64,000 nt of DNA from Daedaleopsis sinensis (Eukaryota > Basidiomycota > Agaricomycetes > Polyporales > Polyporaceae). This document shows, piece after piece, positions 55,301-63,359 of this stretch. The notes under the pieces were generated by a model. The model saw only the letters and a list, made by a program, of their open reading frames with translations, made no database searches and was not told the DNA's origin. The stretch covers positions 2,666,001-2,730,000 of the forward strand of contig CM066303.1 of NCBI GenBank assembly GCA_033807695.1, given 5' to 3'. The first letter of the stretch is position 1; each line of letters begins with the position of its first letter. The translations under genes and the position numbers were made by a program.

Positions 55301-57025
55301 GCTTTTCAGCGAGATGTGGCCCATAGCGCGATGGAATTCGAGATTGGATAGCGTATCCTTGGCTGAGGCGTCCCCGCCGACGGCTAGAGCCATCAGCGCG
55401 CGGACGTTTGGTGTGATAACTTGGTACAAGCCGTTGTTCTCGGCGACTCGTGCGATCGTAGAGCCGGTTTGTCGGTGCGTTATCGCGCAGCAGCCGTTTT
55501 CGATGAGCGTCGAGTAGCCGCGCTCGTCCGCGCGTTTGATGGAGATGAGCGCGAAGGCGATTGTCGGCGCGTGCAAGACGTTTGTGAGCGTTACGCTTGT
55601 GCTCGTATCTCCATTCGGCATTTCGACTTGGACGCTTCCTACGCCTATCGCTAGGAACTCGTTACCGTCGGCGGCGGTGATGGCGCGAGGAGGGATCAGA
55701 GTTTGGTAGTGGTCGAAACGTTCGCGGTAAGGAAAGATGTGGCGTGTGGCGCCACTGTCGTATACTTCAACGTATTGCTGAGCCGACGTGTTGGCTGCGA
55801 ACGCGGCTGTGTTGTGCAGCGCGATGAGAGAATGTTCTCCGCGCGTGTCCGTTGTTGCGTTCGCGTTTGCCCCGCCCATTCCTCCTCCGGAATTTCCGCC
55901 CTCACTTCCGTTTCCTCCTTCGGATCCACCGTTCTTGCCTCTTTGGTACTGGAACTTCGGTCGCTGACCTTCCATTCCTCCTCCGGGGCGCCAGCACTTT
56001 GCTTTGACGTGTCCTGTCCTGCCACAGTTGTAGCAGGTGATGCCTCCGGTCGCGAGCGCGTTCTCCGTGGTGCTCGGATTCGCCATCGCGCGGCGGTCAT
56101 ACTCCTCGTTGAGCGTGAGTACGAGGACATTGACCGGGATTGTGATGTTTGTGAGCCGCGCGAGGTCCGCGAGTGACTGGACTCGTCCGTGGTAGGAGTC
56201 GGGGATACTGCTTGTGATGATGGCCGTGAATTCGGATTCTCCGATGCGGCCGCCTATGGCTGCGAGGTTCTCGCGTTCCTTTTGGAGGAGCGCGAGATGC
56301 GCGCGCATGTCGCCGTTCTCGGTGCATCGGGCGTTTTGCATGCGCGTGCGTATCGCGTTCGCGTACATCGTGGATTTGTCTTCGCAAGTCCGTACGACGG
56401 ACTCCCATAGTGCTGCGGCGTTGGTGGCGTCCTTGACGTCTACGAATAGATCCTCGCTAAGGGTCTCGTAGATCAGCGCGCGAGCGTCGGCCTCCTTGGT
56501 CTCCCACGCGTAGAACTTTGATTCCGCGCGCTCGAGAGTCTTCTCGTATTCTTCATCCGTGAGCGTGCTGTACTGGTCCGTGGCGGATCCCGTAGTGATG
56601 CCTCCTGTGAATGCACTGGGCGGCGCGAGCGTTGTTCCGCTAGTGGTGTTTCCTCCCGGTGCAGTGGCTGCTCCCGTGGCTGTCGCCGTTCCTGTGGTGC
56701 TGTCGACGCCGGTTCCCGGGATGCTGGGTGCTGCTGATGCACTTACTCCCGCGTTGGATCCGGCGGTCGACGCGCTGACTGAGGGAGCGGCTGCTGAGGC
56801 TGACGTGGCTGTGCTCGAGGCCGTTCCGATCGGAACGTGGGGTAGGAGACGAGGGAAAGGGGGTGGCTGAGCCGGTTGACGGGCTACTCCTCGAACGTGC
56901 TGCATAAGGCCCTTCGCAGTTAAGATGGTCAGCATCCGTTCGCGGTACACGACCCAGTTCGAGCCATCGCTGGCGAGTTTGGGAAGTGTGTATCGCGATG
57001 TTGTGGATGAAGTTTCGTAGGCCAT
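52388..57025 (-). CDS. Copia-type Gag-Pol polyprotein
   Basis: One uninterrupted frame; 1,545 residues from the Met at 57025, or 1,555 from the Met at 57055, which overlaps the primer-binding site. In order: Gag; zinc knuckle CYNCGRTGHVKAKC; protease DSGAT; integrase zinc region (HRAMGHIS ... CPICIQAK); integrase catalytic residues in NADSWEP, LHSDGGGEF and PEQNGTAERANRD. Reverse transcriptase follows, with KARAVAKGYSQ, FAPVARL, QMDVKSAYLNG, LYGLRQAGRGWYK and the active site SVDD (copia elements usually have YVDD). RNase H closes the protein with YSDSDW, SSTEAEY and SDNKSAI. An acidic Ser/Asp-rich linker joins integrase and reverse transcriptase. All catalytic acids are present and I see no stop or frameshift. 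No separate Gag frame or readthrough signal is evident, so Gag/Pol ratio control must be at another level. Confidence 0.96.
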   Translation of the reverse strand: MAYETSSTTSRYTLPKLASDGSNWVVYRERMLTILTAKGLMQHVRGVARQPAQPPPFPRLLPHVPIGTASSTATSASAAAPSVSASTAGSNAGVSASAAPSIPGTGVDSTTGTATATGAATAPGGNTTSGTTLAPPSAFTGGITTGSATDQYSTLTDEEYEKTLERAESKFYAWETKEADARALIYETLSEDLFVDVKDATNAAALWESVVRTCEDKSTMYANAIRTRMQNARCTENGDMRAHLALLQKERENLAAIGGRIGESEFTAIITSSIPDSYHGRVQSLADLARLTNITIPVNVLVLTLNEEYDRRAMANPSTTENALATGGITCYNCGRTGHVKAKCWRPGGGMEGQRPKFQYQRGKNGGSEGGNGSEGGNSGGGMGGANANATTDTRGEHSLIALHNTAAFAANTSAQQYVEVYDSGATRHIFPYRERFDHYQTLIPPRAITAADGNEFLAIGVGSVQVEMPNGDTSTSVTLTNVLHAPTIAFALISIKRADERGYSTLIENGCCAITHRQTGSTIARVAENNGLYQVITPNVRALMALAVGGDASAKDTLSNLEFHRAMGHISLKSARDMVENGLVEGIELRDRCTDIQCPICIQAKITRKPIPKVAEHHSAVEYGSAKEYGDRINADSWEPGWTSLGGNHHTSLYTDEATKWKEGFAYKRKSGAEDAYRELEAQLLTQHGKQIKWLHSDGGGEFIALRQHLKDRGTRFTTSVHDTPEQNGTAERANRDIAAKTRAMLIDSPLPKSVWPYAYLHAIWTTNRTSHSALGGRSPFLARFGKAPNLKGLRVFGTRVWVRVEHPGKLDPRARAGYFVGFSKQHKDGVLVYWPDKRNVTAERNLVFEDNTRAAPPPDVLSEGATVDSDSSSSTPDAKQPDQAQPKDSATQDTGVADTSGPGTQDADDGSDSDSTSNSSSSSDTESDHIIEQAPPPEQPTGRGQRIRMPSAKLRDIQKGLGSADGRAARNSTGTIFAAVVLMPEDIMGAVAALEMKQDPDTDAERGWGSEEVRALAMEAGEEPLTLTQAKASKNWSKWEEAIQTEMNNLEQHGTYELVDRPAGANIIGCKFVFRIKRDADGKVEKFKARAVAKGYSQKPGQDYFDTFAPVARLGSIRAIFSIAARNGWNIIQMDVKSAYLNGELEETIYMEQPPGTARPGEEHLVCKLKKTLYGLRQAGRGWYKTYCAAMAQLNMAKCESDHAVFYRHDGTSSMSIVATSVDDLAITGTDDYIEQFRAGIKNHFKMTDIGNVGWILGIEVERDMRKSTLRLAQRSHIDTIIKRLHLENAKSVTTPLDPGARLDKSQSPTTPDEIADMATIPYREGVGSLMYLAQGTRPDIAFPVHRLSQFMSNPGRAHWEALKRVVRYLIGTRELWLEYGSTREGLVGYSDSDWGTSDSSRHSVSGYVFTMDGGAITWSAKKQNVVALSSTEAEYIAITHATKEAIWIRAMLSEAVHPDIAQHAVRLYSDNKSAIELAKNNTFHARSKHIDIRFHFIREAIENEQVVLGYRRTEDMPADVFTKALSRAKITHLQELFGLRAF

Positions 57026-57044
57026 CTTGTTTGCGTCTTGTGAA

Positions 57045-57059
57045 GCAGGGCTCATAACC
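57045..57059 (-). promoter_or_regulatory. Primer-binding site complementary to the initiator tRNA-Met anticodon arm
   Basis: Directly after the 5' LTR, the minus strand reads ggttatgagccctgc. This is complementary to the gcagggctcataacc anticodon stem-loop of the eukaryotic initiator tRNA-Met as I know it, not to a tRNA 3' end. Drosophila copia uses the same region, priming from a tRNA half. Confidence 0.8.
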
Positions 57060-57542
57060 TGTTGAGGGTTATGGGCGATAAGCAGAGATCTAGTGCGTGT
57101 GACGCAGAGGTTAGTCTCACGCGTTCTTGGAGTGAACGAGTATATGTATTAAGCTAACCTAGTGCGTGTGACGCAGAGGTTAGTCTACATATAGTAGTAA
57201 GTATAAGTGAGTAAACATAATGCGATGTGGGGGCTCACCTCACGCGTTCTTGGAGTGAACGAGTGAGTGAGCACCCCCGCAGGCCCTGGCTTTATATAGC
57301 GTTTGCCCTAGGCCTAATAGTAGTGAGTCGAAAGTAAAGTAATCGAAATGGTAGGTGCAGTAGAGCGTGGGAAGGGGTTTGCAGATCGACATGATCGGCG
57401 TCTAGGCTGCCTAAAGAGGAGGCGGCGTGTATCGAACGTCGCCTGGACTCGGCGAGGCAGCTGCGTGCGGTTTGAGCCCGCGCGTCGAGTCCGACCGGCC
57501 GCCGGACTGCGTAAGCGCAATCCGTCACCGTCGTCCTCAACA
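57060..57542 (-). repeat. 5' LTR (right copy)
   Basis: 483 bp, apparently identical to the left LTR, with the same internal repeats and the TATA-like element (about 57291-57299). As the 5' LTR it should hold the element's promoter. Confidence 0.97.
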
Positions 57543-57888
57543 GGACAGTGGGCTTCCCGCTAGATTGTGTTGCCGTTTGGGATGGCCACACGAACCGCAG
57601 CAGCTCGTTCCTGTAAGCATGGTCAGTGTAACTTAACAAACTAATTTGTCCATGATGGATGGCTATCTGCTTCGCGCGGCCAGAACGCCAGTGCTCGTGC
57701 GAGTCTGTGTAATAGGCATCGAAGTAGTCGTGTAGAAACCGCCCAACTGCTTTCTTATTTAGATTGTGATGGAGGAATCGGACGGCGAAGAAGATGAGGA
57801 CGTGAAAGATCGACTCCAGCTCATCAGGAACAACTACCACATGGCCGAGCTCGTCCTGGGTATGTACTGACATGAACTGCCAGGTGCC

Positions 57889-58387
57889 CTGGTGATATTG
57901 ATGAGAGACATGCCAGTGAGTATCATGGTCACGTACTGTGCAAATACAGCGCAGTATTCGTGGAGACGGGCAGGATGAAGGGCAGGATGAATACGCTCGA
58001 TCGACGAAATACGAGGTCATCGTATCGAATGTATGCAGTCCATCAGACACTCATCGTGCGGGGACGAGACATATCATGATGAAAACAACCTAGTACACTA
58101 CACACAAGCTACACAGACCAAGAAAACACGTGCACAACAAACACCGACAACATGCCCCTGCTCGGCAGCATGAAGCGTCCAGAAAACAGCACAAAGCGAA
58201 CACACAACATGCAACGCCGATACCAAGAGACAAGGAGCGGACAGGTCAAGCGATGGAGGGGAACCACGCGAACGTGAGGTATGGGGAGCTACAGTCCAGG
58301 AGGGGAGGGAGGATAGATGCTGCACAAGAGGACAGGGTCGCACCGATAGCTGGCAGTGGTAGCACTCTTCGGTAGCGGCGTCTGCGC
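57889..58387. other. Intergenic region right of the FunK1 remnant
   Basis: About 500 bp with no gene seen. The part next to the remnant no longer matches FunK1 exon 3, which marks the truncation point. An A/C-rich stretch (about 58090-58220) follows. Confidence 0.5.
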
Positions 58388-59777
58388 TTACAAGATCAAG
58401 CCAGAGACGGAGACTAGGCCGCAGGCGAGAATCGCGCCGAAGATGCCCTGACCGTTTGTCAGTGAGAGAGCACCATTGTTACCGCCCGCAGCACCGCCCG
58501 TAGGGCTCGCGGTGCTGGACGATCCGCTCGGAGAGGTGGCGCTGCCGCTCGCAGCACTCGAGGACACGGTCACAGTCGGAGCAGGGGAGGCTTCGTAAGG
58601 AAATACTCGTGAGCACAGCACATGGATTGGTACGGATGGTAGCACTCACTGCCGGGGGGCTTGACGGTGAAGGTCGGGCTGGCAGCGAAGACCTGTGTGA
58701 TGTTCGTGTTGTTGACAAACTGCACCTGGTAGCCATCACCAGGGCGGAGAGTGACGTTGGTCCTATCGGTCGGAAGTTTGTCAGTCACTGAGCGCATTCC
58801 AGACACGGATCATTAATATCGAAGACGTCGTGACGAAAGCTTGGTCAATGCCGCGTAGTTCTACTCTCATCAACCGCACAGGGGACACGTCATTCGCGTT
58901 CCCCAGTTGCGCCTCGCAGGGCGAAACCATCCGTCCATCGACGGGTATATCGACAGGGTGCTGGACTGTGGCTCGCGACACCCGTCCGCACGAAGATTAC
59001 ATTATGTTGTGCGACATGTCTCTGTCTCCGTCTGCTGGGTTCTCCTGTATGTTCCTTGACCGAGGCAGAGACACGCGCACAACGGCTGGCTACTAGACTG
59101 ACGTGGCCGTAGAGCAGAAGGTCCCTGAACATGGCCATGATTGGCATGTTCAGATTCCGGCTTCTCAGGATACTGCCGAACAGCTGTCAAGGGAGGTCTG
59201 CGCTGGCATCTCGACTCTCGGCGATGCAATTCGCCAACGCGACCGTCCGTTGCAGGGTGCTGTGAGGTGCAGAGTGCGAGAGTATGCGCGTACGCGCCTA
59301 CTGCAGACTGCGCACGCAGCTTTCAATGAAGAGGGGAACACTCTTGACGAAAACCCAACTCACACAGTGAAAGTCTACCATTCGGACGTTGCGTTACTAA
59401 AAGAACAAGGACAATGTCGCTGAGCGGGGACACACCTGTTCAGAAACATTCACAAATGAGGCAATGGCAAACTCTCCGTTGAGAGTCGCGTTGTTAGCGT
59501 TGATAACATTAATGGAGATAGGGCTAGGGTCGCCCTCGCTGAACTGCCAAGTGATGGTGTTCGTAGCGTTTTGAACCCTATATGGACGTCAATGATCGTC
59601 CTGAGCGTACTGCGAGAGATGCTACATACCAGTACGCGTTTTCGTTGGGGCCGACGATGGAGATCGCGCCTATTCGACATGTTGAACTTGGACAAGTTCG
59701 ACGCCGCAACCCAATCAATTCCACTCACTGGTGACGGCGATAGGGAGAGCGAGAGCGGCGATGGCGAAGAAACGCAT
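58388..59777 (-). CDS. Kre9/KNH-like secreted GPI-anchored Ser/Thr-rich protein
   Basis: Cell-surface protein with the Ser-Thr-rich/Kre9-like N-terminal domain found in many basidiomycete GPI proteins. Exons 59777-59729, 59669-59630 and 59577-59436 encode the signal peptide (MRFFAIAALALPIAV), then AISIVGPNENAYWVQNATNT, ITWQFSEGDPSPISI and NATLNGEFAIASFVNVSEQ. A later exon (from about 58770) carries TNVTLRPGDGYQVQFVNNTN and VFAASPTFTVKPPG. The last exon has a Ser/Ala/Thr-rich stalk, GGAAGGNNGALS and a hydrophobic GPI-signal tail ending SVSGLIL. Between 59435 and about 58770 lies roughly 660 bp where relatives have a single short intron, so the join is unresolved. The gene may be interrupted by inserted DNA. 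Confidence 0.75.
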
Positions 59778-60528
59778 GTTGGATAAGGAGCAAAGAGCGT
59801 GAGGCCTGGAAGGCTTGTAGCAGCAGGGAAGATGGGGGCAAAAGGCAGGAAACCTTGAGGACGGCACCCTCGCAACCTTTGACTTTGTTCTCGTTGGGCA
59901 TCCTGCTTCTTTCTCACGGCCAAATTCGAGCTCTTTCGATCATCCAGTCCTATAACCCGGCATCTCCCGACTCATAGTCTCTTCTATTACTTGCGTTGCG
60001 TGAGCAAACATAGGAAAGACCTGGCAGTACGCATTGTTTCGTCTATGTACAAGCACAACTCAAGGCTTAGAACTTTGCGTAGACGAATTCTTCGAAGTGG
60101 CGACGTTAGGCCGTGGACACGCCGATGATATACTTAATAGGTTGAGTTGGCCGCGGCGCCCAAGCGCCCAAACACATATGTCACATCGGTGCTGGGTTAA
60201 CCTACCTCGCAACACCTTTTCTCTTGCTTTTTGCATCGATCCTTTCACCGCCTCTCCATGTTAGCTTTCTCATCCTTTTCCTTCCGCTCCCACTCAGAGT
60301 CAATTGCCGTCAAGTTCCCCACCACCACAACGCAAGCGCGCCTTTTACCGGACCGCCACGGAGACGACCCGGAGAGCCGGTTAAAAGCGAGGTTCCCGCG
60401 AAACGGACTTGGAAACGACCATACTCACGCCCGAATCTCGCGCTACCACGCTCTCTCCATACCCGACTCCCTGGCTCCGGGACACACGCTGGCGGCGGCG
60501 GCACTCAACGTCTTCATGATTTCACATC
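59778..60528. other. Divergent promoter region, Kre9-like / TPR-F-box
   Basis: 750 bp between divergent start codons. CT-rich stretches lie near 60240-60300. No gene, TATA box or repeat was recognised. Confidence 0.5.
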
Positions 60529-62893
60529 ATGCCTGGCCCCTCACGCAGCGCGAACACATACGCAAACGCCATGGCCGCGCACAGTCAGGCTCCCCAGGAC
60601 GAGCTCACCCAGACCGTGTTCGGGGCGGTTGAGTCCCTCAGCCAGGTCCGCAAGGCCGGCTTCCTCCTTGAGACGGCTCTAGCGTTGATTGAAGGCGGAA
60701 GGTGAGTCGCAAATCGCTTTTTGGACTAGGATAGGGGACGACTGTCAGCGACTCGAATCGGAGGGAGGAGCGGCTAGTTGTCGAGACTAGTTGGCAGGGG
60801 GTTGCGACTACGAGGAGGGCGACGATTGTGCGCTTTTGGGGTTCCTGTCTGCTGCTGTAGACGATTTGGCGGGTCGAGGAGTGTAGTAGTTGTTAAGGAC
60901 CATCACTGATTATACTCAAACCCGCAGGTATGGAGACGAAGTCGAGAACTACCTCGAGGTCTATCTCCGAACACCTGGGCTGGAGTCGAAAGATGTGGCG
61001 AGGGCGCTGCTTGCCAGGGGAAATGCGCGCAAGATGGCGGGCGAGAGGCTCCTGGCGAAGGCGCAACAAGACTTCCAGGCCGTCGCAAAGCTTGACCCGT
61101 CCAATCGAGAGCTGCAAGGCTATCTGAGGCGGAGTAACATGGTAAGTCGTTGATTATATCGTTGGCACGGAGCTCCATCACCGGGCGCAATCAGTGCATA
61201 TATGCGCGGTGAAGACGGTTATATGCGGGTCAGACGGCTCATGGAAGACTGTAGATTCACTTCGTTGACGAGCCTGCGTCCCAACGAGCCCCTCCGGAAA
61301 TATGGGAGCGGATCGCCCGCTTTATTCCCCGCTACCACCTCAGGTCATGGCTGTTCGTGTCAGCTTTTCACAGGGACATCGCCGTCCGCCTCATCTTCCA
61401 CACCATCGATCTCTACTTTGGTGAGGACCAGGATGTGAACCGTGGCCTCGACATCTTCGACAGAGTCAAAAGCGACCCGGTATTTGCAAGCCGCGTACGT
61501 GCTCTCCGATTGCACTGGGCATACGAGGAAAATGATATGTTCGATCTCATGTGTCGTGAGTGATTCAATCAGTGTCACTGCTACTGCGTTGAATCTGTTG
61601 TAATTAGGAATGTTCAAGTCTGCGCTCCCCGCTTTCTGCGCCCTTCGCGAGTTCGAGTGGATTGGCTACCCGGAGCTGCGAGCGGATATGGTGCAAGCAG
61701 TACTGCAAGCTCAACCGCATCTACATACCGTTGGTCTCATCGGCTGGCACTTCGATGCTGTTGGAGTGGTATGTCGTTCACCGTCCGCAATCTGGCTGTT
61801 CGCTCACGGGCGGTATAGTCCGCATTCAGCGGCTTGCGCAAGTTCATACTGCGGGCGGAAGACGACGATGGGTTTGCGGACATGGGCGAGGTCCGCACCG
61901 TGCTCGATCACAATCAGGAGACGCTGCGCCACCTGACCCTCGGGGCATATCTCGAACGGAACCACTCTTGGGATCACGCGTTCCAATCGGTCACCATCCG
62001 CAACCTCACACACCTTGAGCTCGTCGACACCCGGATTTCGCACGCCGTCCTTGCGCGGATCTCACATGCCCACCGTCTCGAGAGTTTGACCCTCCACGGG
62101 ACCTTCGAGGAGCCCTGCTCCGCAAGTGTCGTCTTTGGCAGCGACCACATCATCGACGGTGTCCACACATTCTTGCCCCATCTCGAGGAGTTCCGCTTTG
62201 TCATGGTCGGGCATGACGATGACCAAGGGCTATTCCAGTCGGTGGCGCAATTCCTCCGTCAGCGCCCAAAGCTGCGCAGGTTGGATTTGGGCTGCTGCCC
62301 CTGGGACCTGCTTCACGGAGTTCTCCCAGATTTGGCGGGCCTGCGCGTGCTGCGGGCGCGCATCTCGAATTTCAACGAGGGTACCTTGAAGGCACTCGTC
62401 AGTTCTATTCCGAGAGGGATGCAGGCACTCCACGTGGAATGTGCGGTGTCCGACAAGCCCATCGTGCGTGTGTACGAAACTGTCACCCGGAGCTGCCGCT
62501 GACGTCTCCACACAGCACGAATACGCCTCTGCGTTCAAAATCTTCTCGTCCATCGGGATGCTGCACCTCGACAGTAACCGGCGGAGACCACAGCCCAACC
62601 TCCTTTCCGACAAGGAATACCAGGTGCAGACAGACCAGTGGGCCTCGAACGCGCGCAGCATCGCGCGCGCACTCCCCACTCTCGACTTCGTCGGCTGGCA
62701 CGGCGAGCACTACGTCGTCGTGCGCAGCTGCGCGGGAGAGAGCGGGCGTGAGAAGGTCGACCTGAAGGAGCTCCCCGCACGCCGGAGACTGGACTGTGCG
62801 AAGGGCGTGGACTTCGGCAGCGAAGACGCGGCATGGATGGAACGGAAGGATCTGCCGATGGACTATGAGACCCCTGGGCTCCAGCAGAGCTGA
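60529..62893 (+). CDS. TPR-like / F-box protein with leucine-rich C-terminal region
   Basis: Probable substrate adaptor of an SCF-type ubiquitin ligase, by its F-box. Six exons (60529-60701, 60928-61141, 61255-61555, 61608-61768, 61819-62463, 62516-62893) give 623 residues in agreeing phases. Residues ~30-125 resemble a TPR helix repeat pair (KAGFLLETALALIEGGR; ARALLARGNARKMAGERLLA, then KAQQDFQAVAKLDP). The F-box follows immediately: PPEIWERIARFIPRYHLRSW then LFVSAFHRDIA. The rest has irregular leucine-rich strands (LTHLELVDTRIS, LESLTLHG, LRRLDLGCCPWD, LRVLRARISN). In-frame Met 15 (ATG at 60571) is an alternative start. TPR plus F-box in one chain is a common fungal arrangement; the substrate is unknown. 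Intron 1 (226 nt) is longer than the others. Confidence 0.8.
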
Positions 62894-63359
62894 TGACTTG
62901 TTCGGTGTGTGAGTGGTCCATGTCTCCGGTGACTTCTCGCATTGATCCTTGCTAGTGTTTGTGTAGACGTGTACATATTGTTCTCGGTGTATACTATCTG
63001 TAGATTCTGCGTCGAGCCCGCTGGAGCGGTAGTACTCTGCACGACTGCTTGGAGGTATGTTCTCTGGTTCTCTGCTATCCCGCCCATGAGCTACGACACG
63101 ATGACCTGCTACCACGATCTGCGCGTGAGCGCGATCTCCCGGCTGATAAATCGATCAAGGTCGCTCTAACAAGAGTAAGTAAGTGGAGTAAGTTCTATGT
63201 ACTAGTCTCATACGAGTGGCACTGTGTCAGACTGTGTCAGACTCCTATGCTGGGTACGAGACCAGAGTGAGACCGTATAAATAGTCGCGGGCGTTCTTCG
63301 GAGTTCAGAGCCCCTTTTCCTCTTTCCCTTCTCTGCTTCTCCCCCTCGAGACCATACAT
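62894..63359. other. Promoter region of the right-end oxidoreductase gene
   Basis: 466 bp. It holds a TATA-like element at 63276-63284 and a CT-rich leader (63310-63350). A duplicated 10 bp word (actgtgtcag) occurs at about 63222-63241. No gene is seen. Confidence 0.6.
63276..63284 (+). promoter_or_regulatory. TATA box candidate for the oxidoreductase gene
   Basis: tataaatag, 76 bp upstream of the ATG at 63360, followed by a pyrimidine-rich leader typical of highly expressed fungal genes. Confidence 0.65.

Larger units (their letters stand above)
51898..57542 (-). mobile_element. Complete Ty1/copia LTR retrotransposon
   Basis: 5,645 bp element read on the minus strand. The two LTRs are 483 bp each (51898-52380 and 57060-57542), begin TG and end CA, and I find no difference between them by eye. 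A 5 bp target duplication, ggaca, flanks it (51893-51897 and 57543-57547). Between the LTRs is a single polyprotein frame that fills nearly all 4,679 bp. Domain order Gag-protease-integrase-reverse transcriptase-RNase H places it in copia. It sits in the last exon of a FunK1 remnant, in the same orientation. Identical LTRs and an unbroken frame indicate a very recent, possibly active copy. Confidence 0.97.
51000..57888 (-). pseudogene. FunK1 kinase, copy C: 5'-truncated and split by a retrotransposon
   Basis: Two minus-strand pieces, 57888-57543 and 51897-51000, correspond to the last exon of the tandem FunK1 genes at 9-15.6 kb. The right piece begins at an aatatcaccag acceptor identical to copy B's, then GTWQFMSVHTQDELGHVVVV and FFAVRFLHHNL. 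The left piece carries the acidic tail (DEMDDGEEQADD) and the basic end (PPKRIKY). The catalytic exons 1-3 (HRDISSGN, TDWE) are absent upstream, so it was a fragment without kinase activity even before the element landed. The coding text on both sides of the insertion is otherwise open, which suggests the insertion is recent relative to the truncation. Similarity to copies A/B is visibly lower than theirs to each other. Confidence 0.85.

Noticed and set aside
59103..59423. 106-codon + frame within the Kre9-like gene gap
   Set aside because: No recognisable motif or splice structure, and it lies in a segment that may be inserted DNA; not enough to call a gene.
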